8,370 nucleotides of DNA from an uncultured Clostridium sp. (GTDB lineage: Bacteria > Bacillota > Clostridia > Lachnospirales > Lachnospiraceae): assembly GCA_958349075.1 (NCBI GenBank), contig CATWBR010000188.1, forward strand, positions 1 through 8,370, read 5' to 3'. Below, in pieces: positions 6,542 through 8,370 of the stretch (position 1 is its first letter; every line of letters starts with the position of its first letter). The notes beneath the pieces are model-generated. The model saw only the letters and a list, made by a program, of their open reading frames with translations, was not told where the DNA came from and ran no database searches. The translations under genes were made by a program, and so were the position numbers.

Positions 6542-6773
6542 TGGAGGATTAAGACTTCCGGGCAGGTTTGACTGCGGCTGGAAGATTTTGGAATTGCCTT
6601 TTATGGAAAAATGCGAAAAGCCTGATTTTGGGCAATCCAACATTTTGACAGAGGCAGATGGGGATAATGGAGGAATATACTGCCAAAACAAAGTGTGCAG
6701 GATTCTTTTTTGGCGCAAGCGGCATGTGCATCCGCTGTGGATGTGTATTGCGGGATGGCAGACAGAAGTATAG

Positions 6774-6779
6774 AAGGGG
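6774..6779 (+). promoter_or_regulatory. Ribosome binding site that sets the rpoN start
   Basis: AAGGGG lies 8 nt before the GTG at 6788 and is the only good Shine-Dalgarno match near the 5' end of this frame. The ATG codons at 6695 and 6755 in the same frame lack one. Confidence 0.6.
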
Positions 6780-6787
6780 TGGTTACA

Positions 6788-8245
6788 GTGGAACTCAGAC
6801 AAGAACAGAAGCTAAAACAGACTCTGTCGCAGAATATGCTCCAATCCACGGAGATACTGCAGATGGGCCAGTTGGAATTAAAGGAGTATCTGGAAGATCT
6901 GGCTCTGGAGAATCCTGTGGTGGATCTCGATGAAATGCGCCGCACTGAGAAGGCGTCGGACGACAAGGGGGAGAGTACCGAGGACTTTATCAGGAAACTG
7001 GAGGAACTTCAGAGCATGGATGCTCAGAACCGCCAGTACTATCAGGATGAACAGGATGAAGCCAGCCGTTTTGAACCGGCTGAAAGGCAGGAGCTGGATC
7101 TGAAGGAATCCCTGCTGGAACAGATTCTTTATATGAAGATATCAAAAGAAGAGTTCCATATCTTAGAATATATGATTTTAAATCTGGATGACACCGGTTA
7201 TCTGACCGAGGAGCTGCCTCTTATATGCCGGGAGCTGAAGATTACGGATGAAGAGGGGGAGCGTCTTCTGAAAATCCTCTGGAAGCTGGAGCCCAAAGGA
7301 GCGGGAGCCAGAAACCTCAGGGAGTGCCTCTTAATCCAGTTGGAGGGAGACGGCGACGAGGAAAAGCTGGCCCGCCGGATCATTGAAGATTATCTGGAGG
7401 AACTGGGAAAAAACAGAATGGAGGTCATTGCGAGGAAGCTGAAATGCAGCATTGACCAGGTACTTTCCGCCAGCGACCGGATCCGGGCATTAAATCCAAG
7501 GCCGGGAAGCGGATATGGGAGCGGAAAATATCAGAAATATCTCGTTCCCGACGTCCTGGTTGTCAAGACGGAAGGACAATTTGAGATTATTATTAATGAT
7601 GAGACATATCCCCAGCTTTCAATTAACCCCTATTACCTGACCCTGATGAAGGGGGAGAATTCGGGAGAAGCGGCAGGATACGTTAAAAATAAAGTAAAAC
7701 AGGCGGAGTGGGTATGCCACTGTGTGGAACAGAGGAACAGGACACTCTACCTGCTGGTAAGGGAAATTTTAAAGGCACAGCTTGCCTTTTTTGAAGAGGG
7801 CAGGGGAAAGCTTACTGCCCTGACCCAGAGGAGCGTGGCAGAAAAGCTGGAATTAAATGAATCCACCATCAGCCGTGCCGTCCGGGAAAAATATCTGCAA
7901 TGCCAGTGGGGAATCTTTCCGCTGCAGTTTTTCTTCTCCCGGGGAAGTATTCCGGTGGATGGAAAACGAAAGCAGGGCCTGGAGAACGGTTCCGGAGCCA
8001 TGAACCGTGAGGCGTCCGGAAATGAGGGCGGCGCAGGCGCGGGAGCGGAAGCGGTGAAGGAACAGATCAGGATCCTTGTCGCAGGCGAAGACAAAAAGAA
8101 GCCCTACAGTGACAGGATATTAGCGGAAAAACTGGGAGAGAGCGGATTCTCGATATCGAGAAGAACGGTGGCAAAATACAGGGAGGCCATCGGAATTGCC
8201 GATGCTTCCGGAAGAAAAGTATTTGAGCGTAAGAATACATTATAA
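6788..8245 (+). CDS. rpoN: RNA polymerase sigma-54 factor
   Basis: Sigma-54 directs RNA polymerase to -24/-12 promoters that need an AAA+ activator and ATP to open. The frame stays open upstream to an ATG at 6695, but the first 31 codons there do not resemble the family. From GTG 6788 (485 residues) the protein begins VELRQEQKLKQTLSQNMLQS, the Gln/Leu-rich activator-response region I, with YLEDLALENPVVD at about 38-50. An acidic region II follows, then the core-binding part (LEYMILNLDDTGYLTEEL), and ALNPRPGSGYGS. The helix-turn-helix TQRSVAEKLELNESTISRAV is at about 346-365, and the RpoN box at 457-466 reads SRRTVAKYRE, one change from ARRTVAKYRE. A Gly/Ala/Glu-rich linker of about 37 residues separates FFFSRG from KEQIRIL; E. 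coli has about 14 there. No activator gene or -24/-12 promoter is in the window. Confidence 0.95.
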   Translation: MELRQEQKLKQTLSQNMLQSTEILQMGQLELKEYLEDLALENPVVDLDEMRRTEKASDDKGESTEDFIRKLEELQSMDAQNRQYYQDEQDEASRFEPAERQELDLKESLLEQILYMKISKEEFHILEYMILNLDDTGYLTEELPLICRELKITDEEGERLLKILWKLEPKGAGARNLRECLLIQLEGDGDEEKLARRIIEDYLEELGKNRMEVIARKLKCSIDQVLSASDRIRALNPRPGSGYGSGKYQKYLVPDVLVVKTEGQFEIIINDETYPQLSINPYYLTLMKGENSGEAAGYVKNKVKQAEWVCHCVEQRNRTLYLLVREILKAQLAFFEEGRGKLTALTQRSVAEKLELNESTISRAVREKYLQCQWGIFPLQFFFSRGSIPVDGKRKQGLENGSGAMNREASGNEGGAGAGAEAVKEQIRILVAGEDKKKPYSDRILAEKLGESGFSISRRTVAKYREAIGIADASGRKVFERKNTL

Positions 8246-8255
8246 TCGGGGGAAA

Positions 8256-8304
8256 GGACTGAACTGAGATACAGAGTCCGGACTGAGAAAGGGACTTAAC
8301 CGGT
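8256..8304. repeat. Cluster of short palindromes after rpoN
   Basis: GGACT (8256-8260) pairs with AGTCC (8275-8279); AGTCCGGACT (8275-8284) is itself a perfect 10-nt palindrome; GGACTGA occurs at 8256 and again at 8280; ACCGGT sits at 8299-8304. The elements allow several competing hairpins just after the stop codon. None has a T run. No function can be assigned. Confidence 0.35.
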
Positions 8305-8319
8305 CTTAAAAAGGGGGAG

Positions 8320-8344
8320 GGCCAGCAGGTAAAACCTGCTGGCC
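8320..8344. repeat. Perfect 11-bp hairpin downstream of rpoN
   Basis: GGCCAGCAGGT (8320-8330) and ACCTGCTGGCC (8334-8344) pair perfectly around an AAA loop, about 75 nt after the rpoN stop. It is very stable and GC-rich, but on the + strand it is followed by GGAGTATGAAAAAG with no T run. On the - strand a T5 run comes some 7 nt after the stem, so it could end transcription from a gene on the right that reads leftwards, or act as a 3' end stabiliser for rpoN. The 125 nt from 8246 to the window end contain no gene that I can support. Confidence 0.6.
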
Positions 8345-8370
8345 GGAGTATGAAAAAGTCTGTCTAAGGC

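Noticed and set aside
6645..6681. A perfect TTGACA (6645-6650) with GATAAT (6663-6668) or TATACT (6676-6681) as rpoN promoter
   Set aside because: The spacers are 12 and 25 nt, too far from the 16-18 nt needed for sigma-A promoters.
6709..6727. A sigma-54 type -24/-12 site (TTGGCGC...) upstream of rpoN suggesting self-control
   Set aside because: The GG element is not followed by GC after ten bases, so the required -24/-12 spacing fails.
6695..6787. A 31-residue N-terminal extension of sigma-54 from the ATG at 6695
   Set aside because: It does not resemble the family and has no Shine-Dalgarno; GTG 6788 has AAGGGG and starts exactly at region I.
8241..8246. TATAAT at the end of rpoN as a promoter for a downstream gene
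   Set aside because: No -35 element lies at a proper distance, and the bases are the stop codon context of rpoN.
1..8370. Mobile element, CRISPR array, toxin-antitoxin pair or defence island
   Set aside because: No transposase, integrase, regularly spaced repeats, target duplications or defence-type genes are visible; the gene content is housekeeping.

Overview
The window looks like core chromosome from a mid-GC member of the Clostridia, most likely family Lachnospiraceae (the Enterocloster / Clostridium symbiosum type of genome); I cannot fix the genus. The grounds are strong AGGAG-type ribosome sites, intrinsic terminators with A/T-flanked stems, a YrzB-type DUF1292 protein with a very acidic tail, and a sigma-54 gene whose 'QCQWG' motif replaces the proteobacterial 'QTPRG' form. 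All supported genes are on the + strand. I see no tRNA, rRNA, CRISPR array, insertion sequence, integrase or other mobile element.

Layout: (1) 1-850, the 3' part of mgtE (Mg2+ channel/transporter), whose start lies before the window, closed by a 14-bp terminator at 886-942. (2) gltX (glutamyl-tRNA synthetase, 1070-2521) with its own near-consensus promoter and terminator. (3) A three-gene unit after an unusual A-rich, T-free leader: a short UvrD/PcrA-type helicase (2776-4602), a CobO/BtuR-type corrinoid adenosyltransferase (4649-5179) and a four-helix membrane protein of unknown function (5191-5859). The last two are 11 nt apart and almost certainly co-transcribed. (4) A DUF1292 protein (6087-6431) with its own putative promoter, a structured leader and a possible overlapping 32-codon ORF, closed by a strong terminator. 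(5) rpoN (sigma-54), best started at GTG 6788 and ending at 8245, followed by about 125 nt holding palindromes but no gene.

The genes form separate transcription units more than one pathway: metal transport, tRNA charging, DNA unwinding, corrinoid activation and alternative-sigma transcription. The only grouping that suggests an unexplained functional link is helicase, adenosyltransferase and membrane protein. I found no convincing new defence, mobile or signalling system. The observations most worth following are the T-free leader of the helicase, the orphan adenosyltransferase with intact catalytic residues, the overlapping small ORF before the DUF1292 gene, and the long Gly/Ala-rich linker inside sigma-54.
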